A stretch of 64,000 bases of DNA from Thioclava sp. ES.031. Lineage in GTDB: Bacteria > Pseudomonadota > Alphaproteobacteria > Rhodobacterales > Rhodobacteraceae. This document shows positions 38,099-47,781 of this stretch, in pieces; position 1 is the stretch's first letter; each line of letters begins with the position of its first letter. The stretch covers positions 506,001 through 570,000 of the forward strand of contig NZ_PDJO01000001.1 of the NCBI RefSeq assembly GCF_002563775.1. The letters run 5' to 3'. The notes under the pieces are model-generated. The model saw only the letters and a program-made list of their open reading frames with translations. It ran no database searches and was not told the origin of the DNA. Position numbers and translations under genes: made by a program.

Positions 38099-38216
38099 AT
38101 TTCATTGGTTCTGCGACATGCCGCCACAGTGCGACAAGGTGAACCACGGAGCCAAGGTTGCCGTAACCACTCAGTAGTCTAGCTCGCCCTTGAACCCAGC
38201 AGAAACGCGGACTGAA

Positions 38217-39635
38217 ATGAGTATATTCGACATACCGACACTCGACCTGGCGCGGGCGCAATTCGCCTTCGTCGTTTCGGCGCATATCGTTTTCCCGGCC
38301 TTTTCCATCGGTACGGCGAGCTACCTGATGGTGCTCGAAGCGCTGAGGATGATCACCGGCAAGGACGTCTACCTCAGAATTTTCGAGTTCTGGAAACACA
38401 TCTTCGCGGTGGTCTTCGGGATGGGCGTCGTCTCGGGCGTCGTGATGTCTTACGAGTTCGGCCTGAACTTCGCGCATTTCTCCGACAAGGCGGGACCGGT
38501 GATCGGGCCGCTGATGGGCTACGAGGTGATGACGGCCTTCTTCCTCGAGGCCGGTTTCCTCGGGATCATGCTCTTCGGGCGCAACCGGGTGAACAAGTGG
38601 ATCTACATGTTCGCCGTGACGATGGTGGCCTTCGGCACGTTGCTCTCGGCCTTCTGGATCCTCTCGGTCAACAGCTGGATGCAGACGCCCGCGGGCTTTG
38701 CGATGAACGACGTCGGCCAGTTCATCCCGAAGGACTGGTGGGAGGTGATCTTTAACCCGTCGCTGCCCTATCGCTTCGTGCATATGGTGCTGGCGGCCTA
38801 CCTGACCACGGCGCTCGTCGTGGCCGGGGTCGGGGCTTGGCACCACATCAAGGGCACGGCGGATGACGCGGTGCGCACGATGTTCCGCATGGCGGTGGCG
38901 ATGATCCTCGTGACCGCGCCGATCCAGATTTTCGCAGGCGACCAGCACGGGCTCAACACGCTCGAACACCAGCCCGCCAAGATCGCGGCGATGGAAGGGC
39001 ATTGGGAAACCAGCAAGGGCGCGGGCCTGATCCTGTTCGGCATTCCGAACCCGAGCCAGGAGCGCACCGATTACAAGATCGAGGTGCCCTATGCCTCGTC
39101 GCTGATCCTGACGCATTCGCTCGACGGCGAAGTGCCCGGCCTCGGGGACTTCCCGCCGGATGAACGCCCGCCGATGACGATCGTCTTCTTCACCTTCCGC
39201 ATCATGGTGGGGCTCGGCTTCGCCTTCGCGGCGATCGGGCTTTGGGGCGGCTGGCTGATGTGGCGCAAGCGCCTGCACGAGCCGGGGCTGTTCCACAAAG
39301 TGGCGCTGGTCTTCGCGCCCGGCGGGTTCCTCGCGATCATCATGGGCTGGTTCACCACCGAATTCGGCCGCCAGCCCTATACGGTCTACGGTCACTTCAC
39401 GACCGCGGAATCGGTGTCGAACCTCAGCCACGGCGCGGCTTGGGCCGCTCTGATCGGCTTCGTGCTGGTCTACGCGTTCCTGTTCGGCTCGGGGATCTTC
39501 TACCTCGGTCGTCTGATGAAGCGCGGCCCCGAAGGCGCCGAGCCTGTCGAGAATACGCCCCAGCGCGCCGGCGGCGTGGCGGGTGCGATGCTCGCCAACG
39601 ATGTCACCACCGAGAAAGAGGAGGCCCACGCATGA
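38217..39635 (+). CDS. cydA: Cytochrome bd-type ubiquinol oxidase subunit I (CioA-like)
   Basis: 472 residues. The haem-ligand histidine is His23 (FVVSAHIVFPAF), and the GRQPYTVYGHFTTAESVS motif near residue 385-400 is the bd signature. The Q-loop is short and the motif FGMGVVSGVVMSYEFG resembles cyanide-insensitive oxidases rather than E. coli CydA. It oxidises quinol and reduces oxygen with high affinity without pumping protons. The start is the ATG at 38217. It overlaps cydB by 4 bp. Confidence 0.94.
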   Translation: MSIFDIPTLDLARAQFAFVVSAHIVFPAFSIGTASYLMVLEALRMITGKDVYLRIFEFWKHIFAVVFGMGVVSGVVMSYEFGLNFAHFSDKAGPVIGPLMGYEVMTAFFLEAGFLGIMLFGRNRVNKWIYMFAVTMVAFGTLLSAFWILSVNSWMQTPAGFAMNDVGQFIPKDWWEVIFNPSLPYRFVHMVLAAYLTTALVVAGVGAWHHIKGTADDAVRTMFRMAVAMILVTAPIQIFAGDQHGLNTLEHQPAKIAAMEGHWETSKGAGLILFGIPNPSQERTDYKIEVPYASSLILTHSLDGEVPGLGDFPPDERPPMTIVFFTFRIMVGLGFAFAAIGLWGGWLMWRKRLHEPGLFHKVALVFAPGGFLAIIMGWFTTEFGRQPYTVYGHFTTAESVSNLSHGAAWAALIGFVLVYAFLFGSGIFYLGRLMKRGPEGAEPVENTPQRAGGVAGAMLANDVTTEKEEAHA

Positions 39636-40645
39636 GCGGCTTCGCCCACTACCTGCCCGACATCTGGGCCGCAATCATCGCCTTCGCGATCCTGACCTAT
39701 GTCGTGCTCGACGGGTTCGACCTTGGCATCGGCATCCTCTTTCCCTTCCTCGGCTCCGAGGAGAACCGCACCCGCGCGATGAATTCGGTCGCGCCGGTCT
39801 GGGACGGCAACGAGACATGGCTGGTGATGGGGGGCGGCGGTCTGCTCGCCGTCTTCCCGCTGGCTTACGGGATCATCCTCAACGCGCTTTATGTGCCGAT
39901 CATCATCATGCTGCTCTCGCTCGCCTTTCGAGGCGTGGCCTTCGAGTTTCGCGGCAAGACCCGCCGCTGGCAGAAGCTCTGGGACAAGGCGTTCTTCGGC
40001 GGCTCGCTGATCGCGACGCTGGCGCAGGGCGCGATCCTCGGCGGGCTGCTGCGCGGCCCCGAAGTGACCGGCCGCACCTTCACCGGCGGCCCGTTCGACT
40101 GGGTCAGCTGGTTCTCGCTCGGCACCGCGCTGGCGCTGGTCGCGGGCTATGTGATGCTGGGTTCGGCCTGGCTCGTCATCAAGACCTCGCACGGGCTTTA
40201 CGATCTGGCGCGGCGCGTCGGGCAGGTGTCTCTGATCGCGACGCTTGGCTTCATCGGCCTCGCCTCACTGGCGACGCCGTTCCTGCATCCCGAATACTAC
40301 AATCGTTGGTTCGCTTGGCCCGGGATCATCCTGAGCGCAGTGGTGCCGCTGTTGCTGCTCGCGGCGGCGTTCGGCTACTGGAAATGCATTCGCTCGGATC
40401 GCGGCGTGATGGCCTATCTGTCCGGCATCGCGATCTTCGTCCTGTGTTTCGCGGGGCTCGGCCTGTCGATCTTCCCCTATATCGTGCCCGCCTCGATCAC
40501 GATCCGCGAGGCGTCCACCACGGCGATGTCGCAGGGCTTCATTCTGGTCGGTGCGGCAATCTTCCTACCGATCATTCTCGCCTATACCGCCTATGCCTAT
40601 TGGGTGTTCCGCGGCAAGACATCGGAGCATGAGCATCACTACTGA
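39632..40645 (+). CDS. cydB: Cytochrome bd-type ubiquinol oxidase subunit II (CioB-like)
   Basis: 337 residues with eight or more membrane helices. The N-terminal YVVLDGFDLGIGILFPFLG and VWDGNETWLVMGGGGLLAVFP are family signatures. Its start overlaps the cydA stop (ATGA). I looked for a small CydX or DUF2474-type gene in the 150 bp after the stop and did not find a convincing one. cydCD (cytochrome bd assembly exporter) is not in the window. Confidence 0.95.
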   Translation: MSGFAHYLPDIWAAIIAFAILTYVVLDGFDLGIGILFPFLGSEENRTRAMNSVAPVWDGNETWLVMGGGGLLAVFPLAYGIILNALYVPIIIMLLSLAFRGVAFEFRGKTRRWQKLWDKAFFGGSLIATLAQGAILGGLLRGPEVTGRTFTGGPFDWVSWFSLGTALALVAGYVMLGSAWLVIKTSHGLYDLARRVGQVSLIATLGFIGLASLATPFLHPEYYNRWFAWPGIILSAVVPLLLLAAAFGYWKCIRSDRGVMAYLSGIAIFVLCFAGLGLSIFPYIVPASITIREASTTAMSQGFILVGAAIFLPIILAYTAYAYWVFRGKTSEHEHHY

Positions 40646-40766
40646 GTGAGACTACGGGACGGCCGGAACCGACCGGGCGCAGGCAGGGTTGGAACGATGT
40701 GACCCACATCCCGCGCATCATATGCAGAGCCTTTCCCTCTGCGGCCTTCAGCCGGTCGGCTGGCCT

Positions 40767-40790
40767 GCGCGCGCCCCTCGGGGCGCGCGC
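40767..40790 (+). terminator. GC-rich hairpin between cydB and the YdeP-like gene
   Basis: A perfect 10-bp stem GCGCGCGCCC/GGGCGCGCGC with the loop CTCG, followed by AATTTC. It would stop or slow transcription from cydAB, making a separate promoter for the downstream gene likely, though none is obvious in the 41 bp that remain. Confidence 0.6.
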
Positions 40791-40831
40791 AATTTCATAT
40801 GCGCGGCTCGACGCCGGAGGAGCGACGCGCC

Positions 40832-43114
40832 ATGTCTGACAAGCTTGATAAACTACCCGAAGAGAGCGGCCCCTCCGGTGGTTGGGGCTCGATGCGGGGG
40901 ATTGCCCGGGTCTTCGGCGAGTCCTGGCCCTCGCCCGATGTGCTTCGCGAGCTGGAGCGTCAGAACAAACCGGGCGGTCTCATGTGCTCGTCCTGCGCCT
41001 TCCCGAAACCCGCCAATTACCACCCGTTCGAATTTTGCGAGAACGGGGCGAAGGCGACGCTGTGGGAGATGACCAAGTCGCGCCACACGCCGGAATTCTG
41101 GGACGACCACACAGTTGCAGAGCTCAAGGACTGGTCCGATCACGAGCTGGAAAAGACCGGCCGCCTGACCGCGCCGATGCGCTATGACCGCGCCACCGAC
41201 CGCTATGTCGAGGTCAGCTGGGACGAGGCCTTTTCCGAGATCGGGTCGATCCTGAAAGACCTGCCGAAGCAGGAGGTGGTGTTCTATTCCTCGGGCCATG
41301 CCGGGCTGGAGGCCAGCTATCTTTGGGCGCTGATGGCGCGCGCCTATGGCAACAACAACCTGCCGCAAAGCTCGAACATGTGTCACGAGACGACCTCGGT
41401 CGGCCTGAAGAAGGTGATCGGCTCGTCGGTGGGCACCGTGCTTTGGGAAGACCTCGAGGAGACCGATTGCTTCTTCTTCTTCGGCCAGAACCCCGGTACC
41501 AACTCGCCGCGCTTCCTGCATCCGCTGAAGGCGGCGAAGGATCGCGGTGCGAAGATCGTCACCTTCAACCCGGTGAAAGAGCAGGGCCTCGTCAGCTTCG
41601 TCGATCCGCAGAACCTCTACGATATGGCGACGGGCCGCGAAACCAAGATCTCCGACCAGTATCACCAGCTCAAAGCGGGCTCGGACATCGCGGCGCTGAC
41701 CGGGCTGTGCAAGGCGGTGATCGAAGAGGATGAGAAGGCCCAGGAGCAGGGCCGCGCCGCGATCATTGACTGGGATTTTCTGAAAGAACACGCGGTCAAT
41801 TATGACGGGTTCCTGACCTTCTGCCGCACGACACCGTGGGACAAGATCACCGAGGAATGCGGGCTGTCCGAGGCCGAACTGCGTCAGGCGGCAGATGTCT
41901 ATATCCACGCCAAGAAGGTCATCGGCGTCTATGGGATGGGGCTGACCCAGCACGCCCATGGCGCGACCAATATCGGGATGCTGGTGAACTTCCTCGCGCT
42001 GCGCGGCAATATCGGGCGCAAGGGCGCGGGCTGTTGCCCGGTGCGCGGGCACTCGAACGTGCAGGGCCAGCGCACGGTGGGCATCGCCGAGAAGGCCAAG
42101 CTGATCCCGATGGATCGCTTGCGCGCGCTTTACGGCTTCGAGCCGCCGGAGGAAGGCGGCTATCACATCGTCGACGCGGCGCAGGCGATGATGGAGGGCA
42201 AGGTTTCGGCCATGTTCTCGCTCGGCGGCAACCTCGTGCGCGCACTGCCCGACAGCGAGCGGATCGAAGAGGCTTGGCCGAAGCAGAAGCTGACGGTGAT
42301 GATCTCGACCAAGCTCAACCGCTCGCATCTCTATCCGGGCGAGGTGGCCTATATCCTGCCGTGTCTCAGCCGGTCCGAGAAGGACGAGCAGGAGAGCGGC
42401 AACCAATATGTCTCGGTCGAGGACAGCTTCTCGAAAATACACGGCTCGCTCGGCAAAAGCACGCCCGCCTCGGACAAGCTGAAATCCGAACTGGCCATCA
42501 CCTGCGGCATTGCGAAAGCCGCCTGCGCGCCGAACCCGAAGCTGCAATGGGACGAATGGGTGAAGGATTATTCCGTCGTCCGCGATCTGATCGAGGCGAC
42601 CTACCCGGACGACTTCCGCGGCTTCAACGCGCGGATGAACGAGCCGGGCGGCTTCTGGCGCGGCAACCCGGCGCATGATCGCATATGGAAGACGGAAAGC
42701 GGCAAGCTGGAATTCACCACACCGTCGAAGCTCAACGCGCTTGGCTTCGAGGACAAGCCGGGGCGTTTCCGGATGATCACCATGCGCTCGAACGACCAGT
42801 TCAACACCACGATCTACGGCTATTCGGACCGGTTCCGCGGCATCGAAGGGACGCGCGACGTGCTGCTGATGAACAAGATCGACATGGCCGATCTGGGGCT
42901 CGCGCATGGTGATCCGGTCGTGGTCCATGGCGACATGGAGGACGGCGTCGCGCGTCGCAAGACCGGGCTGAGCGTCATCACCTTCGAGCTGCCGCGCGGC
43001 ACGGTCGGGGGCTATTACCCCGAATGCAACGTGCTTGTGCCGGTGGGCCTCAATGACGAGCTGTCGAAGACGCCCGGCTCGAAGGGCGTCCCGGTGCGCA
43101 TCGAGAAGGCCTAA
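40832..43114 (+). CDS. Molybdopterin oxidoreductase, YdeP/FdhF-like
   Basis: 760 residues. The N-terminal cysteines C52, C55 and C69 (MCSSCAF, FEFCENGAK) may hold an iron-sulfur cluster. NMCHETTSVGLK at about 181-192 aligns with the selenocysteine-histidine of E. coli FdhF, so Cys184 may be the molybdenum ligand. The C-terminus (from about 650) is the molydopterin-binding domain. The nearest named relative is YdeP, linked to acid resistance in E. coli; no substrate is proven. The ATG at 40832 follows GGAGG by about 11 bases. It overlaps the convergent MFS gene by 4 bp. Confidence 0.87.
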   Translation: MSDKLDKLPEESGPSGGWGSMRGIARVFGESWPSPDVLRELERQNKPGGLMCSSCAFPKPANYHPFEFCENGAKATLWEMTKSRHTPEFWDDHTVAELKDWSDHELEKTGRLTAPMRYDRATDRYVEVSWDEAFSEIGSILKDLPKQEVVFYSSGHAGLEASYLWALMARAYGNNNLPQSSNMCHETTSVGLKKVIGSSVGTVLWEDLEETDCFFFFGQNPGTNSPRFLHPLKAAKDRGAKIVTFNPVKEQGLVSFVDPQNLYDMATGRETKISDQYHQLKAGSDIAALTGLCKAVIEEDEKAQEQGRAAIIDWDFLKEHAVNYDGFLTFCRTTPWDKITEECGLSEAELRQAADVYIHAKKVIGVYGMGLTQHAHGATNIGMLVNFLALRGNIGRKGAGCCPVRGHSNVQGQRTVGIAEKAKLIPMDRLRALYGFEPPEEGGYHIVDAAQAMMEGKVSAMFSLGGNLVRALPDSERIEEAWPKQKLTVMISTKLNRSHLYPGEVAYILPCLSRSEKDEQESGNQYVSVEDSFSKIHGSLGKSTPASDKLKSELAITCGIAKAACAPNPKLQWDEWVKDYSVVRDLIEATYPDDFRGFNARMNEPGGFWRGNPAHDRIWKTESGKLEFTTPSKLNALGFEDKPGRFRMITMRSNDQFNTTIYGYSDRFRGIEGTRDVLLMNKIDMADLGLAHGDPVVVHGDMEDGVARRKTGLSVITFELPRGTVGGYYPECNVLVPVGLNDELSKTPGSKGVPVRIEKA

Positions 43115-44289
43115 GCGGGAACGGCGGCGGGACGGCGGCTATCGAGCCACGCGATGGCGAGGAACACGAGCCCCGCCGCCGCCAGCCCCGCGCCGACATA
43201 GCCGGTAGCCGTCCAGCCATAGCCGTTCGCAAGCGCGATCCCGGCAAGGAACGGCCCGATCGCATTGGCGAGGTTGAAGGCTGCGTGATTGAGGGCAGCG
43301 GCGAGCGTCTGGGCCTCGCCCGCGACCTCCATCAGCCGCATCTGCATCGGGATCACCATCCCGGCGGTCGACCCCAGTGCGATCATCGCCACCGACATCG
43401 CGACCCAGTTGCCGATGGTGAAGGTGTAGAGGATCGACATCACGATCATCCCGCAAAGCAGGATCACGCCCGCGCCGAAGCGCGACCAGTCAGACAGCTG
43501 GCCCGAGATCCAGTTGCCCAGAGTGCCGCCCACGCCGAAGGCCGAAAGCGCCACGGGGATCGTCCAGGCGGGGCCCGCCTGCGTGTCGATCATCGCCGCC
43601 GACAGGTAGGAATAGACCGCGAAGATGCCGCCGAAGCCGATGGAGCCCACCAGCAGCGTCAGCCAGACCGAGCGATTGGCGAGCGCGCCCAGCTCACGCA
43701 TCGGGCTGGCATTCGGGTCGCGCGGCGTCGCGGGGGCGACCCGCAAAATCATCAGGGCGGAGGCCGCGCAGATCACCGCGACGATGGCGAAGCCCCAGCG
43801 CCAGCCGAAGTTCTGCCCGATCGCACCCGCCAGCGGCACGCCCACGATATTCGCGATCGTCAGCCCCGAGATCACCATCGCGATGCCCTGAGCGCGTTTG
43901 CCTACGGGCATCAGATCGGCGGCTAACAGCATCGCCATCCCGAAATAGGCGCCATGCGGCAGGCCCGAGGCGAAGCGCGCCGCCATGAAGGCATCCATAT
44001 TCGGTGCGAACCCGGCCAGCAGGTTCGCCACCGCATAGAACCCCATCAACCCGATCAGGAATTGCTTGCGCGGGATTTTCGCGCCGATCACCGCCAGAAG
44101 CGGTGCGCCGATCACGACGCCAAGCGCATAGGCCGAGATAGCATGACCCGCCCGCGCCTCGGTGATCCCGAAATCGGCCGCGTAATAGGGCAGCAGCCCC
44201 ATGGACGCGAACTCGATCACGCCGATACCGAAAGTGCCAAGGGCCAGCGACAGGATCACGGCCCGCGCGTGGCGGGGTTCGAGCGTCAT
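43111..44289 (-). CDS. MFS transporter (arabinose-efflux/DHA1-like)
   Basis: 392 residues with 12 predicted helices. The loop after helix 2 is GAKIPRKQFLIGLMG, the position of MFS motif A, and SGLPHGAYFGMAMLLA with AIVMISGLTIANIVGVPLA-type helices places it with AraJ/PbuE-like exporters of sugars, nucleosides or drugs. The ATG at 44289 follows GGAGACTACCC. Its stop overlaps the convergent oxidoreductase gene by 4 bp. The substrate cannot be read from sequence. Confidence 0.88.
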   Translation of the reverse strand: MTLEPRHARAVILSLALGTFGIGVIEFASMGLLPYYAADFGITEARAGHAISAYALGVVIGAPLLAVIGAKIPRKQFLIGLMGFYAVANLLAGFAPNMDAFMAARFASGLPHGAYFGMAMLLAADLMPVGKRAQGIAMVISGLTIANIVGVPLAGAIGQNFGWRWGFAIVAVICAASALMILRVAPATPRDPNASPMRELGALANRSVWLTLLVGSIGFGGIFAVYSYLSAAMIDTQAGPAWTIPVALSAFGVGGTLGNWISGQLSDWSRFGAGVILLCGMIVMSILYTFTIGNWVAMSVAMIALGSTAGMVIPMQMRLMEVAGEAQTLAAALNHAAFNLANAIGPFLAGIALANGYGWTATGYVGAGLAAAGLVFLAIAWLDSRRPAAVPA

Positions 44290-44374
44290 GGGTAGTCTCC
44301 GAAAATAGGTGTAGCGCCGGGTATCAGCCCCGTGACTTAGGCGATCGCTGCGCTGCGGCAAGGGGGCGGCCGGG

Positions 44375-45388
44375 TTATTTCCCGTAATAGTCGCGGAACC
44401 ACGCCACGAATTTCGCGATCCCCTCGCGCACATCGGTCTGCGGACGGTATCCGGTGAGGGATTGCAGTAGCGAGGCATCGGCCCAGGTCGCGGGCACGTC
44501 GCCTTTCTGCATCTCCATGTAATTGCGCTGCGCGGGGCGGCCCAGCTCGGCCTCCAGCGCATCGACGAAATCCAGAAGCTGCACCTTGTCGGAATTGCCG
44601 ATATTGACGATCCGGTAGGGGGCCACGGGCGAGAGGCTGTCGCCCTCGGCGATCTCGTCGCGCGACGCGGGGCGCTCGGGCACCGCGTCGATCAGCAGGC
44701 GGATGCCACGCACGAGGTCTTCGACATAGGTGAAGTCGCGATACATCTCGCCGTGATTGTAGATGTCGATCGGGCGGTCGTTCAGGATCGCATCGGTGAA
44801 CTTGAACAGCGCCATGTCGGGGCGGCCCCACGGCCCGTAGACCGTGAAGAAGCGGAACATGGTCGTCGGCAGGTTCCACAGATGAGCATAGGAATGGCCC
44901 ATCGACTCGGTCGCCTTCTTTGTCGCGGCGTAGATCGTCAACTGCGTGTCGGCCTTGTCGGTCTCGGCATAGGGCATGTCCTCGTTCGCGCCGTAGACGG
45001 AGGAGGTCGAAGCCATCAGCAAGTGCTGCACCTCGTGGCGGCGCGCGGCCTCCATCACGTTGAAGGTGCCGACGATATTGGCGTCGATATAGGCGCGGGG
45101 CTGTTCGAGGCTGTAGCGCACGCCCGCCTGCGCTGCGAGATGGACGATGATCTCGGGTTTGAACTCATCCGCCATCGCGTCGAAGGTTTCGAGATCTTCG
45201 AGCATCCCCTCGGTCGCGGAGAAATTCGGGTTCTGCAGCAGCATCGCATGGCGGCGCTGTTTCAGGGCGACATCGTAATAGTCGGTCATCCCGTCATAGC
45301 CATGCACCCGATAGCCCTCGTCGAGCAGCAGCTTCGCCAGATGGTAGCCGATGAAGCCTGCGGTGCCGGTGATCAGGATGCGCGTCAT
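44375..45388 (-). CDS. NAD-dependent epimerase, UDP-glucuronate 4-epimerase-like
   Basis: 337 residues. The NAD-binding motif GTAGFIG is at 8-14, a catalytic TSSVYG region follows, and YAATKK carries the active-site tyrosine and lysine. [19 protein letters not shown] is typical of the UDP-glucuronate epimerase group, which makes UDP-galacturonate for capsule or lipopolysaccharide. Other nucleotide-sugar epimerases are possible. No other polysaccharide gene is next to it. It points away from the ribosomal block. Confidence 0.88.
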   Translation of the reverse strand: MTRILITGTAGFIGYHLAKLLLDEGYRVHGYDGMTDYYDVALKQRRHAMLLQNPNFSATEGMLEDLETFDAMADEFKPEIIVHLAAQAGVRYSLEQPRAYIDANIVGTFNVMEAARRHEVQHLLMASTSSVYGANEDMPYAETDKADTQLTIYAATKKATESMGHSYAHLWNLPTTMFRFFTVYGPWGRPDMALFKFTDAILNDRPIDIYNHGEMYRDFTYVEDLVRGIRLLIDAVPERPASRDEIAEGDSLSPVAPYRIVNIGNSDKVQLLDFVDALEAELGRPAQRNYMEMQKGDVPATWADASLLQSLTGYRPQTDVREGIAKFVAWFRDYYGK

Positions 45389-45809
45389 GAAAGTCCCTCG
45401 CCAATGCTGTCTGTGCAGTAGCGAGCGGGGGGCGGGAAGGTCAAGCGCCGCGCGGGATAAGAGGCGGCCCCGGTCGTGCCGACAGCTTCGTCTGTTCGGG
45501 CTCGCCGACCGGCGCGTTGGCGTCTCGATAGACCACCGGCTGGCTCATCGCGGCATCGTGATAGGGTGTCGGGAGATCGGAGGCGCGATACCACGCCTGA
45601 GGCGCGTGACCTTCGGGCGACCGGCCCGGTGGGGCAGGGTGCGCGCTGGCCGCGACACCGCCCCGATTGCGCGAAAACGCGGGAGTTGCGTGCGCGGGGC
45701 AAACGCACTATACGCCCCCGGTGGCCCGATGGCCGCATCAGAATCAACATGAAAAGCCGTGTCCCTTCCGCACTCGCTTCGGGAAGGTGTTCCGGCAAGG
45801 AGAAGCGAT
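45389..45809. other. 421-bp spacer upstream of rplO
   Basis: No secure gene. On the minus strand, one frame is open from about 45706 to 45441 and its last third reads like coding sequence (see the small frame at 45441-45548), so a decayed gene is possible. The right end must hold the promoter for rplO and the genes after it if they are not served by an upstream ribosomal operon; I see no clear -35/-10 pair. Confidence 0.4.
45441..45548 (-). pseudogene. Small frame, possible gene remnant
   Basis: A 35-codon frame starting at an ATG ([18 protein letters not shown]) with codon use like the surrounding genes, and an open frame continuing upstream (HAPQAWYRASDLPTPYHD) for about 50 further codons without any start codon. 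There is no good ribosome site. It may be the 3' part of a lost gene or a small gene; the function is unknown and confidence is low. Confidence 0.25.
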
Positions 45810-46277
45810 ATGAAACTCAATGAACTGCGCGACAACGACGGCGCGGCCCAGAAGAAAAAACGCGTCGCCCGCGGTCCCGGCTCGGGCAAAGGCAAGATGG
45901 CTGGCCGTGGTATCAAAGGTCAGAAGTCGCGTTCGGGTGTGGCCCTGAACGGTTACGAAGGCGGCCAGATGCCGCTCTATCGTCGTCTGCCGAAGCGTGG
46001 CTTCACCAAGCCGAACGCGAAGAAGTTCAACGTCGTGAACCTTGGCCAGATCGAGAAATTCATCGAGGCCGGCAAGCTCGACGCGAAGTCGGACATCACC
46101 GAAGACGCGCTGGTCGCGGCCGGTATCGTGCGCCGCAAGCTCGATGGCGTGCGTGTTCTCGCCAAGGGCGACATCAAGTCGAAAGTGGCTCTGAAGGTCA
46201 CCGGCGCTTCGAAATCGGCCGTTGAGGCTGTCGAGAAGGCTGGCGGCTCGGTCACGGTGGCGCAGGCCGCTGAATAA
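45810..46277 (+). CDS. rplO: 50S ribosomal protein L15
   Basis: 155 residues. It begins [19 protein letters not shown] and contains [21 protein letters not shown], the L15 signature. It binds 23S rRNA late in subunit assembly. The ribosome site AAGGAGA lies 7 bases upstream. In most bacteria rplO follows rpsE and rpmD in the spc operon; here the preceding genes are unrelated and on the other strand, so this block is detached from the rest of that operon. secY is 103 bp downstream with a hairpin in between. Confidence 0.97.
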   Translation: MKLNELRDNDGAAQKKKRVARGPGSGKGKMAGRGIKGQKSRSGVALNGYEGGQMPLYRRLPKRGFTKPNAKKFNVVNLGQIEKFIEAGKLDAKSDITEDALVAAGIVRRKLDGVRVLAKGDIKSKVALKVTGASKSAVEAVEKAGGSVTVAQAAE

Positions 46278-46326
46278 GCTGTTGTGAGCGGGCTCCGGCC
46301 CGATTACATAGGCGAAGGTTTTCTAG

Positions 46327-46358
46327 GCGCCGCCGACCGGGAACCGGTTGGGCGGCGC
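46327..46358 (+). terminator. Strong hairpin between rplO and secY
   Basis: The outer stem GCGCCGCC/GGCGGCGC (8 bp) and the inner stem ACCGG/CCGGT around a GAA loop are separated by a small internal bulge. It is followed by only TTTACAT, so full termination is doubtful. It could lower secY relative to rplO, or mark an RNA processing site. Confidence 0.6.
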
Positions 46359-46380
46359 TTTACATGAAAGAGACGAGCAT

Positions 46381-47751
46381 ATGGCATCTGCTGCAGAGCA
46401 AATGGCGGCGAACCTCAGCTGGGACGCCCTGGGCAAAGCCACCGAGCTGCGCCAGCGCATCTTCTTCACCATTGGTTTGCTGATCATCTACCGCCTCGGG
46501 ACCTATATTCCGGTTCCGGGCATCGACGCGCAGGCACTGCGCGAATTCATGCAAAGCGCGGGCTCTGGCCTCGGCGGCGTGTTGTCGATGTTCACGGGCG
46601 GCGCGCTCGGCCGGATGGGCGTCTTCGCGCTCGGCATCATGCCCTACATCTCGGCCTCGATCATCATCCAGCTTCTGACCGCTCTGGTGCCCGCACTCGA
46701 GCAGATGAAGAAGGAAGGCGAGCAGGGTCGCAAGAAGATCAACCAGATCACGCGCTATGCGACCGTTGCTCTGGCGACCTTCCAGGCATGGGGTCTGGCC
46801 GTCTCGCTCGAAAAGGGCGATCTGGCGCATGATCCGGGCCTGTTCTTCGTCGCTGCCGTGGTCATCACGCTCGTCGGCGGCACCATGTTCCTGATGTGGC
46901 TGGGTGAGCAGATCACCGCACGCGGCATCGGCAACGGCATCTCGCTCATCATCTTCGTCGGTATCGTCGCGGAAATCCCGGCGGCTCTGGCGCGCTTCCT
47001 CGAGCAGGGCCGCGCCGGTGCGATCTCCACTCCGGTGATCCTCGGGGTGATCCTGATGATCGCGATCGTGATTACCTTCGTGGTCTTCATGGAACGCGCG
47101 CTGCGCAAGATCCATATCCAGTATCCGCGCCGTCAGGTGGGGATGAAGGTCTATGACGGCGGCTCCAGCCACCTGCCGATCAAGGTGAACCCGGCGGGCG
47201 TCATCCCGGCGATCTTCGCCTCGTCGCTGCTGCTGCTGCCGACCACCATCGCGACCTTCTCGGGCCAGAACACCGGCCCGGTGATGTCGACGATCCTCGC
47301 CTATTTCGGGCCGGGTCAGCCGCTCTACCTGCTTTTCTACGTCGCGATGATCGTGTTCTTCGCCTACTTCTACACCGCGAACGTGTCGTTCAAATCGGAC
47401 GAGGTCGCGGATAACCTGAAGAGCCAAGGCGGCTTCGTGCCCGGCATCCGTCCCGGCAAGAAGACCGAGGAATATCTCGACTACGTCGTCAGCCGCATTC
47501 TCGTGATCGGTTCCGCCTATCTCGCCGCAGTCTGCCTTCTGCCCGAGATCCTGCGTTCGCAGCTGTCCATCCCGTTCTACTTCGGCGGCACCTCGGTTCT
47601 GATCGTGGTCACCGTGTCGATGGACACCATCAACCAAATTCAGTCGCATCTTCTGGCCCACCAATACGAGGGTCTGATCGAGCGCTCGCAACTTCGCGGC
47701 CGTTCGGGCAAGAAGAAGAAGGGGCCGCGCAAGCCGCCCGCGCGCCGCTAA
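46381..47751 (+). CDS. secY: Preprotein translocase subunit SecY
   Basis: 456 residues with ten membrane helices, the central channel of the SecYEG complex. The N-terminal ELRQRIFFTIGLLIIYRLGTYIPVPGID and the later YPRRQVGMKVYDGGSSHLPIKVN are characteristic. The basic C-terminal tail (RGRSGKKKKGPRKPP) faces the cytoplasm and the ribosome. The start is the ATG at 46381; an upstream in-frame ATG at 46348 lies inside the hairpin region and is rejected. adk follows after 30 bp. Confidence 0.97.
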   Translation: MASAAEQMAANLSWDALGKATELRQRIFFTIGLLIIYRLGTYIPVPGIDAQALREFMQSAGSGLGGVLSMFTGGALGRMGVFALGIMPYISASIIIQLLTALVPALEQMKKEGEQGRKKINQITRYATVALATFQAWGLAVSLEKGDLAHDPGLFFVAAVVITLVGGTMFLMWLGEQITARGIGNGISLIIFVGIVAEIPAALARFLEQGRAGAISTPVILGVILMIAIVITFVVFMERALRKIHIQYPRRQVGMKVYDGGSSHLPIKVNPAGVIPAIFASSLLLLPTTIATFSGQNTGPVMSTILAYFGPGQPLYLLFYVAMIVFFAYFYTANVSFKSDEVADNLKSQGGFVPGIRPGKKTEEYLDYVVSRILVIGSAYLAAVCLLPEILRSQLSIPFYFGGTSVLIVVTVSMDTINQIQSHLLAHQYEGLIERSQLRGRSGKKKKGPRKPPARR

Positions 47752-47781
47752 ATCCGCCAAGCGTTTTCAGGGGGAGCCGAC

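Noticed and set aside
38046..38216. ectD (ectoine hydroxylase) at the end of the ectoine operon, or an FNR box before cydA
   Set aside because: There is no coding frame of suitable size, and no TTGAT-N4-ATCAA-like dyad was found.
40646..40831. Small CydX/DUF2474-type subunit after cydB
   Set aside because: No short hydrophobic frame with a ribosome site is visible in the spacer.
40853..42928. A 691-codon minus-strand frame inside the YdeP-like gene
   Set aside because: Composition is that of an antisense frame and no motif is present, while the plus strand has a complete molybdoenzyme.
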